From Sphaerotilus hippei (GTDB lineage: Bacteria > Pseudomonadota > Gammaproteobacteria > Burkholderiales > Burkholderiaceae_C), in NCBI RefSeq assembly GCF_003201595.1, contig NZ_QJJS01000016.1:1-64000 (forward strand): a stretch of DNA of 64,000 nucleotides, read 5' to 3'. The position numbers and the translations under genes are program-made. Under the pieces are notes generated by a model that saw nothing but the letters and a program-made list of their open reading frames with translations, was not told where the DNA came from and did not search any database. Of this stretch, positions 9,876-16,978 are shown in pieces (positions within the stretch are counted from its first letter, which is position 1; every line of letters begins with the position of its first letter).

Positions 9876-10931
9876 TCACATGTTCTCTGCTGTGTAGACC
9901 TCCACGGGCAGTGTCATCTGCACGCCGTGCGGTCGCATCTGCTGCGGCCGCTCCAGCGCATCGAGCATGGCCTGCACCACGGTGCGGGCGATGGCGGCCT
10001 GGGGCGTGCCCAGCACCAGGTCGATGACCCCGTCGGCCAGCGCGGCCCGGTGCTCGGGGGTGAGTTCGTTGCTCACCGTCACCACGTGGCCGAGCGCATG
10101 GCCGGGCGGCCGTTCGGCCTGCAGCGCCCGGATGGTGCCGGCCATGCCGCCACCGCCGGCGTCGTACAGGCCGGCCAGGTCCGGGTGGCGGCGCAGCAGG
10201 TCCAGCGTGGCCTCGTGGGCCAGCTGCGCGTCCTCCAGGTTGACCTGCGTCTCCAGCACGCGGAAGTCCGGCGCATGCTCGCGCAGATGGGCCCGGAAGC
10301 TCATCTCGCAGGCCTCGTGACCCAGGTAGCGGTGGCTGCCGACGAAGACGCCCACCGGCCCGGGCCGCCGGGCCAGGCGGCTGATCGCCCAGGCGGCGGT
10401 GCGGCCGCTCTTGCGTGGATCGACCCCCACGAAGCCGGCGCGCAGCGGCGCGCTCAGGTCCGACAGCAGCGCGAAGGTCGGGCAGCCCCGGCCGTGCAGG
10501 GCCTCCACGGCCGCGCTGACGTGCGGGTGGTCCACCGCCACCACGCCCAGCGCGTCGGTCTCCCGGCCCAGCTGCAGCATGCGCTCGGCGATCGCCGCCG
10601 GCTCGAGCTCGTCCATGTACTCGATGACCGCCACGCACGGGCTCGCGTGCTGGCTGGCCGCGGCCGACAGCTCGCGCCCGAAGGCGCGGTAGAAGGCCTC
10701 ATGGCGCCGCAGCAGGCAGAACCCCAGCGTGCGCACTTCCCGCTCGCTGCGCTCCGTCAGCCGGGCGCGCATCAGCGGGGCCCCGTGGTAGCCGATGCGC
10801 TCGGCCGCCTCGATCACCCGCATGGCCGTCGCCGAGCGCACCGGCAGGCGGCTGTTGAGCACCCGGTCGACGGTGGCGGTGCTGACCCCGGCCGCCTCGG
10901 CCACCGCCGCCAGCGTCGGGCGGCGGCTCAT
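9876..10931 (-). CDS. LacI-family transcriptional regulator divergent from mocD-like gene
   Basis: A 351-residue LacI-type regulator. The N-terminal helix-turn-helix and hinge read TLAAVAEAAGVSTATVDRVLN. The remainder is a periplasmic-binding-protein-like effector domain with GVVAVDHPHVSAAVEAL and the VFVGSHRYLGHEAC segment that often contacts cyclitol or sugar ligands. It is transcribed away from the desaturase/Rieske genes, with the 187-nt gap holding a promoter, 20-nt-spaced direct repeats and an IolR-type site. I infer that it controls the mocDEF-like operon in response to a cyclitol, or itself. No truncation is seen. Confidence 0.88.
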   Translation of the reverse strand: MSRRPTLAAVAEAAGVSTATVDRVLNSRLPVRSATAMRVIEAAERIGYHGAPLMRARLTERSEREVRTLGFCLLRRHEAFYRAFGRELSAAASQHASPCVAVIEYMDELEPAAIAERMLQLGRETDALGVVAVDHPHVSAAVEALHGRGCPTFALLSDLSAPLRAGFVGVDPRKSGRTAAWAISRLARRPGPVGVFVGSHRYLGHEACEMSFRAHLREHAPDFRVLETQVNLEDAQLAHEATLDLLRRHPDLAGLYDAGGGGMAGTIRALQAERPPGHALGHVVTVSNELTPEHRAALADGVIDLVLGTPQAAIARTVVQAMLDALERPQQMRPHGVQMTLPVEVYTAENM

Positions 10932-11000
10932 CGGACCGGCTCCCGAGGGTTGTCACCCGGGAGGCGTGATGGAAATGCAATGCTGCTGCGCCGCATGGAT

Positions 11001-11033
11001 GATGGATTCTGATATCAAATGATGGAATCTGAT
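11001..11033. repeat. Two 13-bp direct repeats, 20 nt apart, next to a promoter
   Basis: GATGGATTCTGAT (11001-11013) and GATGGAATCTGAT (11021-11033) differ at one base and are spaced two helical turns apart, so a protein could bind both on one face. They abut the -35 element of the mocD promoter and lie upstream of the LacI gene on the other strand. They are candidates for the LacI operator or an activator site. Confidence 0.45.
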
Positions 11034-11061
11034 TGTCCATCAAGGACGAGCTGACTAGCAT
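11033..11061 (+). promoter_or_regulatory. Probable sigma-70 promoter for the mocDEF-like operon
   Basis: TTGTCC (11033-11038) and TAGCAT (11056-11061) are separated by 17 nt; each matches four of six consensus positions. The expected start of transcription, near 11068, is just upstream of the IolR-type operator at 11078, which would then block initiation or early elongation. Confidence 0.45.
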
Positions 11062-11077
11062 CCGCCTCATTCCGGTG

Positions 11078-11093
11078 TGGAAATTTTTTTCCA
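11078..11093. promoter_or_regulatory. IolR-type operator upstream of mocD-like gene
   Basis: TGGAAATTTTTTTCCA matches TGGAAA-N4-TTTCCA in all fixed positions (also GGAA-N6-TTCC). Its presence in the leader argues that the real mocD start is downstream, at 11119 or 11137, not at the in-frame GTG at 11077. Confidence 0.65.
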
Positions 11094-11118
11094 GTCGACC
11101 GAATACTCGAAAACCCTG

Positions 11119-12198
11119 ATGAGCACGGACGCAGACATGAACAGTCAGACGATGAGGGGCCCGGCGCCCAGCCTGGACGACTACCGCCTGATCGGTGGCG
11201 CCGGCGAGCGCGCCCAGGCGGCCGGCCTGGTGAGCGCCGAGTGGTACCGGTGCCCGGTGCCGCGTGCGGTGATGAAGGAGCTGATGAAGCGCAGCGACGG
11301 CCCGGCGATCCGCGACACGCTGCTGTGGTTCGCGCTGGTCATCGCGGCGGGGGTGGCGATGTGGTTCACCCGCGAGTCGCCCTGGTTCGCGCTGACCTTC
11401 TTCGTCTACGCGACGCTGTACTGCGGCCCGGCCGATTCACGCTGGCACGAGTCCAGCCACGGCACGCCGTTCAAGACCCGCTGGATGAGCGATGCGCTCT
11501 ACCAGGTGGCCAGCTTCATGGTGCTGCGCCGCGCCACCCGGTGGCGCTGGAGCCACACCCGCCACCACACCGACACGCTGGTGACCGGGCGGGACCCCGA
11601 GGTGGCCGTGCCCGTGCCGTCCGACATCGTCGGCCTGCTGCTGAACCTCTTCGCGCTCAGGAGCGGTCCGAAGGAGCTGGGCCGGGTGCTGATGAACGCC
11701 GCCAGCCGCATGGACGAGGAGGAGAAGACCTTCGTGCCCGAGATGGAGTGGCACAAGGTGCGGCGCGAGGCCTGCCTGTGGGTGCTGATCTACGCGGTGG
11801 TGATCGGCTCGGCGCTGTACTTCCAGAGCTGGCTGCCGCTGTTCTACATCGGCCTGCCCTCGTTCGCCGGCGCCTGGCTCTACAGCTTCTTCGGCCTGAC
11901 CCAGCACGCCGGCCTGCCCGAGAACGTGCTCGACCACCGCCAGAACTGCCGCACGGTCCACATGAACCCGGTGTTCCGTTTTCTGTACTGGAACATGAAC
12001 TACCACATCGAGCACCACATGTTCCCGATGGTGCCCTACCACGCGCTGCCTCGGCTGCACGAGGTCATCCGGGCCGACTGCCCGCCGCCCTATCAGGGCA
12101 TGGCCGAAGCCTACGCCGAGATCATTCCTGCGATCCTTCGACAGAGCACCGAGCCGACCTGGCACGTGGTGCGTCCGATCCCCCGGCCCCAGGCCTGA
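11119..12198 (+). CDS. Fatty-acid-desaturase-fold di-iron oxygenase, MocD-like
   Basis: A membrane di-iron protein of 359 residues from the ATG at 11119 (a second ATG at 11137 is possible; neither has a strong ribosome site). The three histidine clusters of the desaturase/hydroxylase superfamily are present: WHESSH, HTRHH and NYHIEHHMFP, interleaved with hydrophobic segments. The gene order desaturase-Rieske ferredoxin-ferredoxin reductase is that of mocD-mocE-mocF from rhizobial rhizopine catabolism, where the trio removes the O-methyl group of 3-O-methyl-scyllo-inosamine. With inositol genes on both sides, a cyclitol O-demethylase is the best reading. A true lipid desaturase is the main alternative. 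Confidence 0.8.
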   Translation: MSTDADMNSQTMRGPAPSLDDYRLIGGAGERAQAAGLVSAEWYRCPVPRAVMKELMKRSDGPAIRDTLLWFALVIAAGVAMWFTRESPWFALTFFVYATLYCGPADSRWHESSHGTPFKTRWMSDALYQVASFMVLRRATRWRWSHTRHHTDTLVTGRDPEVAVPVPSDIVGLLLNLFALRSGPKELGRVLMNAASRMDEEEKTFVPEMEWHKVRREACLWVLIYAVVIGSALYFQSWLPLFYIGLPSFAGAWLYSFFGLTQHAGLPENVLDHRQNCRTVHMNPVFRFLYWNMNYHIEHHMFPMVPYHALPRLHEVIRADCPPPYQGMAEAYAEIIPAILRQSTEPTWHVVRPIPRPQA

Positions 12199-12238
12199 TC
12201 CCTTCAACAGACTGCCCAGCAGCACCCAGGAGACCGAC

Positions 12239-12547
12239 ATGAGCGAATGGATTTCCGTCTGCGATTTCGACGACATCGACGACGAGGACATGGTGCGTTT
12301 CGATCACGCCGGCCACACCTATGCGGTCTACCGCGTCGAGGAGCGTGTGCATGCGACCGACGGCCTGTGCACCCACGAGAAGATCCACCTGTGCGACGGC
12401 CTGGTGATGGGCCATGTCGTCGAGTGCCCGAAGCACAACGGCCGCTTCGACATCCGTGACGGCCGGGCGCTGGGCGCACCGGTGTGCGTCAACCTGAAGA
12501 CCTACCCGGCCAAGGTCGAGGGTGGTCGTGTGCTGATCCAGATCTGA
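12239..12547 (+). CDS. Rieske-type [2Fe-2S] ferredoxin, MocE-like
   Basis: A 102-residue stand-alone Rieske ferredoxin. The cluster ligands are CTH at about residues 42-44 and CPKH at about 61-64, the C-x-H ... C-x2-H pattern. It is small, soluble and complete, and follows the oxygenase gene by 40 nt with an AGGAGAC ribosome site. In MocE-like systems it carries electrons from the flavin reductase to the oxygenase. No catalytic Rieske-oxygenase domain is attached, so it is an electron carrier only. Confidence 0.9.
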   Translation: MSEWISVCDFDDIDDEDMVRFDHAGHTYAVYRVEERVHATDGLCTHEKIHLCDGLVMGHVVECPKHNGRFDIRDGRALGAPVCVNLKTYPAKVEGGRVLIQI

Positions 12548-12560
12548 GGGCGAGGCGCTC

Positions 12561-13793
12561 ATGCATCAGATCCGAGCCATGGTGATCGTCGGTGCCGGCC
12601 ATGCCGGTGGCCGTGCCGGTCAGGCCCTGCGTGAACTCGGCTGGAAGGGGCCGATCGTGATGATCGGTGCCGAGACGCACCTGCCCTACGAACGCCCGCC
12701 GCTGTCCAAGGGGCTGCTGACGGGGGCGCAGGACGCGGTGTCCTGCGCGCTGCGCCCGGCCGCCGACCACGACCGTGACCTGATCACCCACTGCGTGGCC
12801 TGGGTCGATCGCATCGACACCCGGCGTCGCGAGGTGGTGCTCGACGGCGGGCGCCGCATCGCCTACGAGGCGCTGCTGCTGGCCACCGGCGGGCACCTGC
12901 GGCGCCTGTCGGTGCCCGGCGCCGGCGGGGCCGGTCTGCTCGGGCTGCGCACGCTCGACGATGCGGCCTCGCTGCAGCCGCGCCTGACGCCCGGGGCCCG
13001 CCTGGTCATCGTCGGCGGCGGTTTCATCGGCCTGGAGGTGGCCGCGTCCGCCCGCCAGCGCGGCTGCGAGGTCACGCTGATCGAGGGTGCGGCCAGTCTG
13101 CTCGGCCGGGCCGTGCCGCCCGCCATCGGCGCGCGGGTGCTGGCCCTGCACCGGGCGCATGGCGTCGACGTGCGCCTGCAGGCCAGCCCGACGGCCTTCG
13201 GCACCGACGGCCAGGGCCACCAGACCGTGCAGCTGGCCGACGGCAGCGTGCTGACGGCCGACACGGTCGTGGTGGGCGTGGGCATCGTGCCCGCCACCGA
13301 GCTGGCCGAAGCCGCCGGCCTGGCGGTGGCGCGTGGCATCCGGGTCGACGCGGGCCTGCGCACCAGCGATGCCCACGTGTTCGCCGCCGGGGACGTGGCC
13401 GAGTTTCCCAGCCCGCTCAGCGGCGAGCCGATCCGCCAGGAAACCTGGCACAACGCCGAGACCCAGGCCCGCGTGGCCGCGGCCAACATGCTCGGCGGCC
13501 ACGAGACCTGCAGCCAGCTGCCCTGGTTCTGGTCCGACCAGTACGACCACCAGCTGCAGGTCAGCGGCGAGCCGGCGCTGGGCGTGCGCCGCGTCAGCCG
13601 CCTGCTGGGCGACGAGGCCCAGATCGATTTCCACCTCGACGGCGACGGGCGCCTGGTCGGCGCCAGCGGTTTCGGGCCGACCACCGTGGTCGCCCGCGAG
13701 CTCAAGCTGGCCCGGCTGCTGGTCGAGCGCCGCCGCCAGCCGGCGGCCGAAGCCCTGGCCGACCCGGGCGTCAAGCTCAAGTCGCTGGCCTGA
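12561..13793 (+). CDS. FAD-dependent ferredoxin reductase, MocF-like
   Basis: A 410-residue NAD(P)H:ferredoxin oxidoreductase of the rhodocoxin/putidaredoxin-reductase class. The FAD dinucleotide fold VIVGAGHAGGRAGQALRE is at the N-terminus with the class motif YERPPLSKGLL, the NAD-binding motif VIVGGGFIGLEVAASAR is near residue 150, and the second FAD motif is SDAHVFAAGDVAEFP. The C-terminal reductase domain includes WFWSDQYDHQLQ. It is separated from the Rieske gene by 13 nt. It completes a three-part oxygenase system: reductase to ferredoxin to di-iron oxygenase. Confidence 0.9.
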   Translation: MHQIRAMVIVGAGHAGGRAGQALRELGWKGPIVMIGAETHLPYERPPLSKGLLTGAQDAVSCALRPAADHDRDLITHCVAWVDRIDTRRREVVLDGGRRIAYEALLLATGGHLRRLSVPGAGGAGLLGLRTLDDAASLQPRLTPGARLVIVGGGFIGLEVAASARQRGCEVTLIEGAASLLGRAVPPAIGARVLALHRAHGVDVRLQASPTAFGTDGQGHQTVQLADGSVLTADTVVVGVGIVPATELAEAAGLAVARGIRVDAGLRTSDAHVFAAGDVAEFPSPLSGEPIRQETWHNAETQARVAAANMLGGHETCSQLPWFWSDQYDHQLQVSGEPALGVRRVSRLLGDEAQIDFHLDGDGRLVGASGFGPTTVVARELKLARLLVERRRQPAAEALADPGVKLKSLA

Positions 13794-13827
13794 TCACCCC
13801 CGTGATTTCCCCCTTTCCGGAGACCCC

Positions 13828-14172
13828 ATGAAAACAGCCCACCGCCCGACGATCGCCGACCTGCGTGCCCTGAAGGGCCGCCGGCAGCTCAGCATGCTGC
13901 GGGTCGAGATGGGGGCCGGCGCCGGCTGCGATGCGCAGTACCTGTTCGCCAGCGACGTGCTGGGCAGCAACCGCGGCCACGTGCCCCGCCACGCCAAGGT
14001 CTACCGCGACTTCGCGGCCGAACACGAACGCCTGCAGGCCGAGCGCGTGGCGGCCTTCCGGGAGTACCAGCAGGACGTGGCGGGTGGTGCCTACCCGCAG
14101 GCCGGGCACATGGTGGGCGTGAGCCCCGAGGTGCTCGGCGAGTTCCGGCAGTTCCTCGACCAGGCGCACTGA
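13828..14172 (+). CDS. PanB-like hydroxymethyltransferase, internally deleted
   Basis: A 114-residue protein whose ends match ketopantoate hydroxymethyltransferase (PanB) while the middle is missing. Residues 7-20 (PTIADLRALKGRRQ) resemble the PanB N-terminus. From about residue 27 the GAGAGCDAQYLFASDVLG and RGHVPRHAKVYRDF segments correspond to the last third of PanB (GAGNVTDGQILV, GGHIPKFAKNFL). PanB is about 264 residues, so some 150 are absent, including the metal-binding Asp and Glu positions. The reading frame is intact and has a GGAG ribosome site. A normal PanB activity is excluded. It may be a decayed partner that once linked methylene-tetrahydrofolate to the demethylation genes. Family assignment is from my own recall of PanB. 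Confidence 0.65.
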   Translation: MKTAHRPTIADLRALKGRRQLSMLRVEMGAGAGCDAQYLFASDVLGSNRGHVPRHAKVYRDFAAEHERLQAERVAAFREYQQDVAGGAYPQAGHMVGVSPEVLGEFRQFLDQAH

Positions 14173-14242
14173 GGTCCGGCCGGCCCGGGCCTCGCCGCCC
14201 GCGACCGACCGACCGCGCTCCTCCTCTCCCGCAGGGTGGCTC

Positions 14243-14266
14243 ACCCGGTGCGCCTGCGCACCGGGT
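14243..14266 (+). terminator. Perfect hairpin between the PanB-like and purU-like genes
   Basis: ACCCGGTGCGC, a CT loop and GCGCACCGGGT form an 11-bp perfect stem in the 152-nt gap. No T run follows, so it may attenuate or protect the message and not terminate. The rest of the gap holds a short GACC tandem run and no gene. Confidence 0.5.
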
Positions 14267-14324
14267 CGGGCATCGCCTTGCCTCCACGTCCAGACCTCCG
14301 CCCCGACACCGACGAGATCACCCC

Positions 14325-14954
14325 ATGGCCAGCACCTACATCCTCACGCTCTCCTGCCCCGACCAGCCCGGCATCGTGCATGGCGTCTCCGGGCTGCTGT
14401 TCCAGCATGGCGCCAACATCGAGGAGGTCGCCCAGTACAACGACCAGCAGACCGGCCTGTTCTTCATGCGCGTGCAGTTCGCCTGCGGCCAGGTCAGCAT
14501 GGAGCAGCTCGACGCCGCGCTGCAGGAGCTGGCCGCCGTCTGGACCATGACGGTCGAGCTGCACCGCGCCGACCAGCGCATGCCGGTGGTCATCATGGTG
14601 AGCCAGCAGGGCCACTGCCTCAACGACCTGCTGTTCCGCTGCAAGAGCGGGCTGCTGCCGGTGGACATCAAGGCCATCGTCTCCAACCACCGCGACTTCT
14701 ACCAGCTCGCGGCCAGCTACAACATCCCCTTCCACCAGAAGCTGATCGGCGCGACGGCCCACTACGTGACGGCCGACCTCGACGAGGGCCCGATCATCGA
14801 GCAGGACGTGGCCCGGGTGGACCACAGCCGCACCGTCGACGACCTGACCGCGCTGGGCCGCGACACCGAGAGCCAGGTGCTGGCGCGCGCCGTCAAGTGG
14901 CACAGCGAGCGCCGCGTGCTGCTCAACGGGCACAAGACCGTGATCTTCAAGTGA
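14325..14954 (+). CDS. purU: PurU-like formyltetrahydrofolate deformylase with an internal deletion
   Basis: A 209-residue relative of PurU, which hydrolyses 10-formyl-tetrahydrofolate to formate and tetrahydrofolate; typical length is about 280. The N-terminal ACT domain is present (LTLSCPDQPGIVHGVSGLLF) and so is the start of the formyltransferase fold to YNIPFHQ. The sequence then jumps directly to KLIGATAHYVTADLDEGPII. About 76 residues are absent, including the segment that normally contains INIHHSFLP with the catalytic Asn and His. The Asp in TADLDEGP remains. The frame is open throughout, so this is an in-frame loss. Enzyme activity is therefore doubtful. Next to an O-demethylase, PurU would fit one-carbon disposal. 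Confidence 0.8.
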   Translation: MASTYILTLSCPDQPGIVHGVSGLLFQHGANIEEVAQYNDQQTGLFFMRVQFACGQVSMEQLDAALQELAAVWTMTVELHRADQRMPVVIMVSQQGHCLNDLLFRCKSGLLPVDIKAIVSNHRDFYQLAASYNIPFHQKLIGATAHYVTADLDEGPIIEQDVARVDHSRTVDDLTALGRDTESQVLARAVKWHSERRVLLNGHKTVIFK

Positions 14955-14968
14955 GCATCGATCCGTCC

Positions 14969-15970
14969 ATGTCAACCCCGCCGCGGGCGCTGCAGGTCGG
15001 CATCAACATCGACGGCGTGCTGGTGCACGACGGCCTGGCCACGCCGCAGCCGGCGACCCGCTTCGCCTGGATCCGCCACAGCGGGGCCTTCGACTACATC
15101 GAGAAGAACATCGATCCGGGCGAGGACTTCGCGCCGTACTTCGACCTGGTCGAGCGCCACGGCGTGCCCATCCGGGTCTTCGGCGGCATCTTCTGCGCCG
15201 GCGTGGACGAGCCGCGCATGCGCTGGGGCCTGGCCACCGGCGGACGGCTCGGCGCGCCGGTGTTCAACATGCAGCTCTACGCCCGCCATGCCGATGGCCA
15301 TGCGCTCGGCGACGAGGAGGTGGCCCGCTTCTTCCTCGAGGCGATGGAGCATGGCAGCCGCAGCGGCTGCCTGCCCAGCCTGGAGGTGCACGTGGACATG
15401 TGGAGCGAGTCGTTCCGGCGCGTCGAGCGGGTGGCCGAGCGGCTGGCGCGCTCGAACGTGCGGCTGCGCCTGACGCTGGACCACTCGCACCTGATCTTCA
15501 AGATCGGCCACGCCGCGGAGCTGGCCCTGAGCGGCCTGGCCGACGAGCCCGACGGTGCCCGCGCGCTGCTGGCGCCCGATGGCGCCGCCACCTTCTACCG
15601 CCAGTGGCTGCAGGAGGGCTGGGTCGCCCACGCCCACGCCCGCAGCGTGGCGCCCGGCGTGAGCCACAACGCCGCGGCGAACCGCCGCCGCGGCCTGCCG
15701 GGCCGGGCGATCCAGTATCCGCTGATCGAGCCGCCGCCCGGCAGCTTCCACGCCGGCTGGCAGGCCGAACGCCTCCAGCCCTGGAAGGACGCGGTGCTCG
15801 ACCTGCTGCGCTGCATGCGGGCGCAGCCGCAGCACGCGCCGCAGCGCATCAGCTGCGAGTTCATCCCCTTCGCCGACTACGGTGGCGGGGCCCGCTACTC
15901 GATCTGGGACAACAACCTGGCCTGCGCACGCTGGCTGCGCGAGCAGTGGGGCGCGCTGCAGGCCGGCTGA
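14969..15970 (+). CDS. Sugar-phosphate isomerase/epimerase-like TIM-barrel protein, unknown role
   Basis: A 333-residue protein that I cannot assign to a named enzyme. It resembles the xylose-isomerase-like TIM-barrel group: metal-site-like segments occur at SLEVHVDMWSES, LTLDHSHLIFKIG and AHAHARSV, and the C-terminus has ISCEFIPFADYGGG. The ATG at 14969 is used; a GTG at 14951 would overlap the purU stop by 4 nt, giving coupled translation, and is also plausible. It is the last gene of the mocDEF-like run. A role in isomerising the demethylated cyclitol or a downstream keto-sugar is inference from position. Confidence 0.6.
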   Translation: MSTPPRALQVGINIDGVLVHDGLATPQPATRFAWIRHSGAFDYIEKNIDPGEDFAPYFDLVERHGVPIRVFGGIFCAGVDEPRMRWGLATGGRLGAPVFNMQLYARHADGHALGDEEVARFFLEAMEHGSRSGCLPSLEVHVDMWSESFRRVERVAERLARSNVRLRLTLDHSHLIFKIGHAAELALSGLADEPDGARALLAPDGAATFYRQWLQEGWVAHAHARSVAPGVSHNAAANRRRGLPGRAIQYPLIEPPPGSFHAGWQAERLQPWKDAVLDLLRCMRAQPQHAPQRISCEFIPFADYGGGARYSIWDNNLACARWLREQWGALQAG

Positions 15971-15996
15971 GACCGCGCTGGGCTAGAGTGAGCGGC

Positions 15997-16797
15997 ATGA
16001 CCGACGACCTGCCCATCCTCTGGCGCGACGAGCACCTCATCGCCATCCACAAGCCGGCGGGCTGGCTGGTGCACCGCACCGGGCTGGATGCGCAGGAGAC
16101 CCGCTTCGTCGTGCAGACGCTGCGTGGCCAGCTGGGCGGGCGGCATGTGCATCCGGTCCACCGGCTCGACAAGGGCACCTGCGGGGTGTTGCTGCTGGCC
16201 CTGCACCCGGAGGCCGCCAGCAGGATGGCGCGGGCCTTCGAGGCGCAGGCGGTGCACAAGACCTACCTGGCGCTGGTGCGCGGCTGGGCGCCGGTCAGCG
16301 CCGACGTGGACCACGCGCTGCGGCCCGACGACGCCCCCGCCGACGCGCCGGCCCAGCCGGCCCGCACCCGCTTTCGGCGCCTGGCGACGCTGGAGATCGC
16401 CGAGTCGGCCGACGGTCGTTTCCCGACCACGCGGGCGTCCCTGGTCGAGGCGCAGCCGCACAGCGGCCGGCGCCACCAGATCCGCCGCCACCTCAAGCAC
16501 CTGGCCCATCCCATCCTGGGCGACGCGACCCACGGCAAGGGACCGCTGAACCGCTGGTGGGCCGAACGGCTCGGGCGGCAACGCCTGTGGCTGCACGCCT
16601 GCACGCTGGGCTTCCGCCATCCCTGGAGTGGCGCCGAGGTGCTGCTGCACAGCGGCCTGGGCTGGCAGGCGGGCACCGGGCTGTCGGCGTCGGCGGAGGC
16701 GCCGGACGATCTGCAGCACTGGCAGGCGCTGACACGGCAGCTGCCACCGTGTGCGGAGGAGGGCGCCTCGCCGGCCTCGGGGTGGGAGACGCCGTGA
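15997..16797 (+). CDS. truC: tRNA pseudouridine synthase TruC-like (RluA family)
   Basis: A 266-residue RluA-family pseudouridine synthase. The catalytic motif reads HRLDKGTCGVLL, with the invariant Asp; Cys replaces the more common Ser after Thr. Further family segments are AIHKPAGWLVHR at the N-terminus, KTYLALVRG and the LVEAQPHSGRRHQIRRHLKHL stretch (key residues HSGRRHQIR). Length and single-domain form without an S4 domain fit TruC, which modifies U65 of certain tRNAs. It is a housekeeping gene placed inside the cyclitol island, 26 nt after the TIM-barrel gene. Another small RluA paralogue cannot be excluded. Confidence 0.8.
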   Translation: MTDDLPILWRDEHLIAIHKPAGWLVHRTGLDAQETRFVVQTLRGQLGGRHVHPVHRLDKGTCGVLLLALHPEAASRMARAFEAQAVHKTYLALVRGWAPVSADVDHALRPDDAPADAPAQPARTRFRRLATLEIAESADGRFPTTRASLVEAQPHSGRRHQIRRHLKHLAHPILGDATHGKGPLNRWWAERLGRQRLWLHACTLGFRHPWSGAEVLLHSGLGWQAGTGLSASAEAPDDLQHWQALTRQLPPCAEEGASPASGWETP

Positions 16798-16879
16798 AGG
16801 CCCTGTCGCCCCACCCCTCTCACGCGGTGGCCGCTGGTGCCGTCCGGCCTGCGGGCCCCGTGGCCGGGACCCGCACAGA

Positions 16880-16895
16880 TAAAAATCAATTTCCA
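16880..16895. promoter_or_regulatory. Imperfect IolR-type operator upstream of rpiR gene
   Basis: TAAAAATCAATTTCCA matches the shared pattern in 10 of 12 fixed positions, with a perfect right half. It lies 83 nt before the regulator's start codon, which suggests autoregulation. The surrounding stretch (16870-16970) is AT-rich compared with its neighbours, as expected of a promoter region. Confidence 0.5.
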
Positions 16896-16978
16896 ATGTC
16901 AATGCACGGGGAAATCCTTGTTCTGTTGTTTGCGAACATCCGGGAACATGGCGACTCTCGACATCAATCAGGACCCAC

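Noticed and set aside
11077-11118. GTG start at 11077 for the desaturase-like gene
   Set aside because: It would place the exact IolR-type operator (11078-11093) inside the coding region, and the extra residues do not resemble family N-termini.
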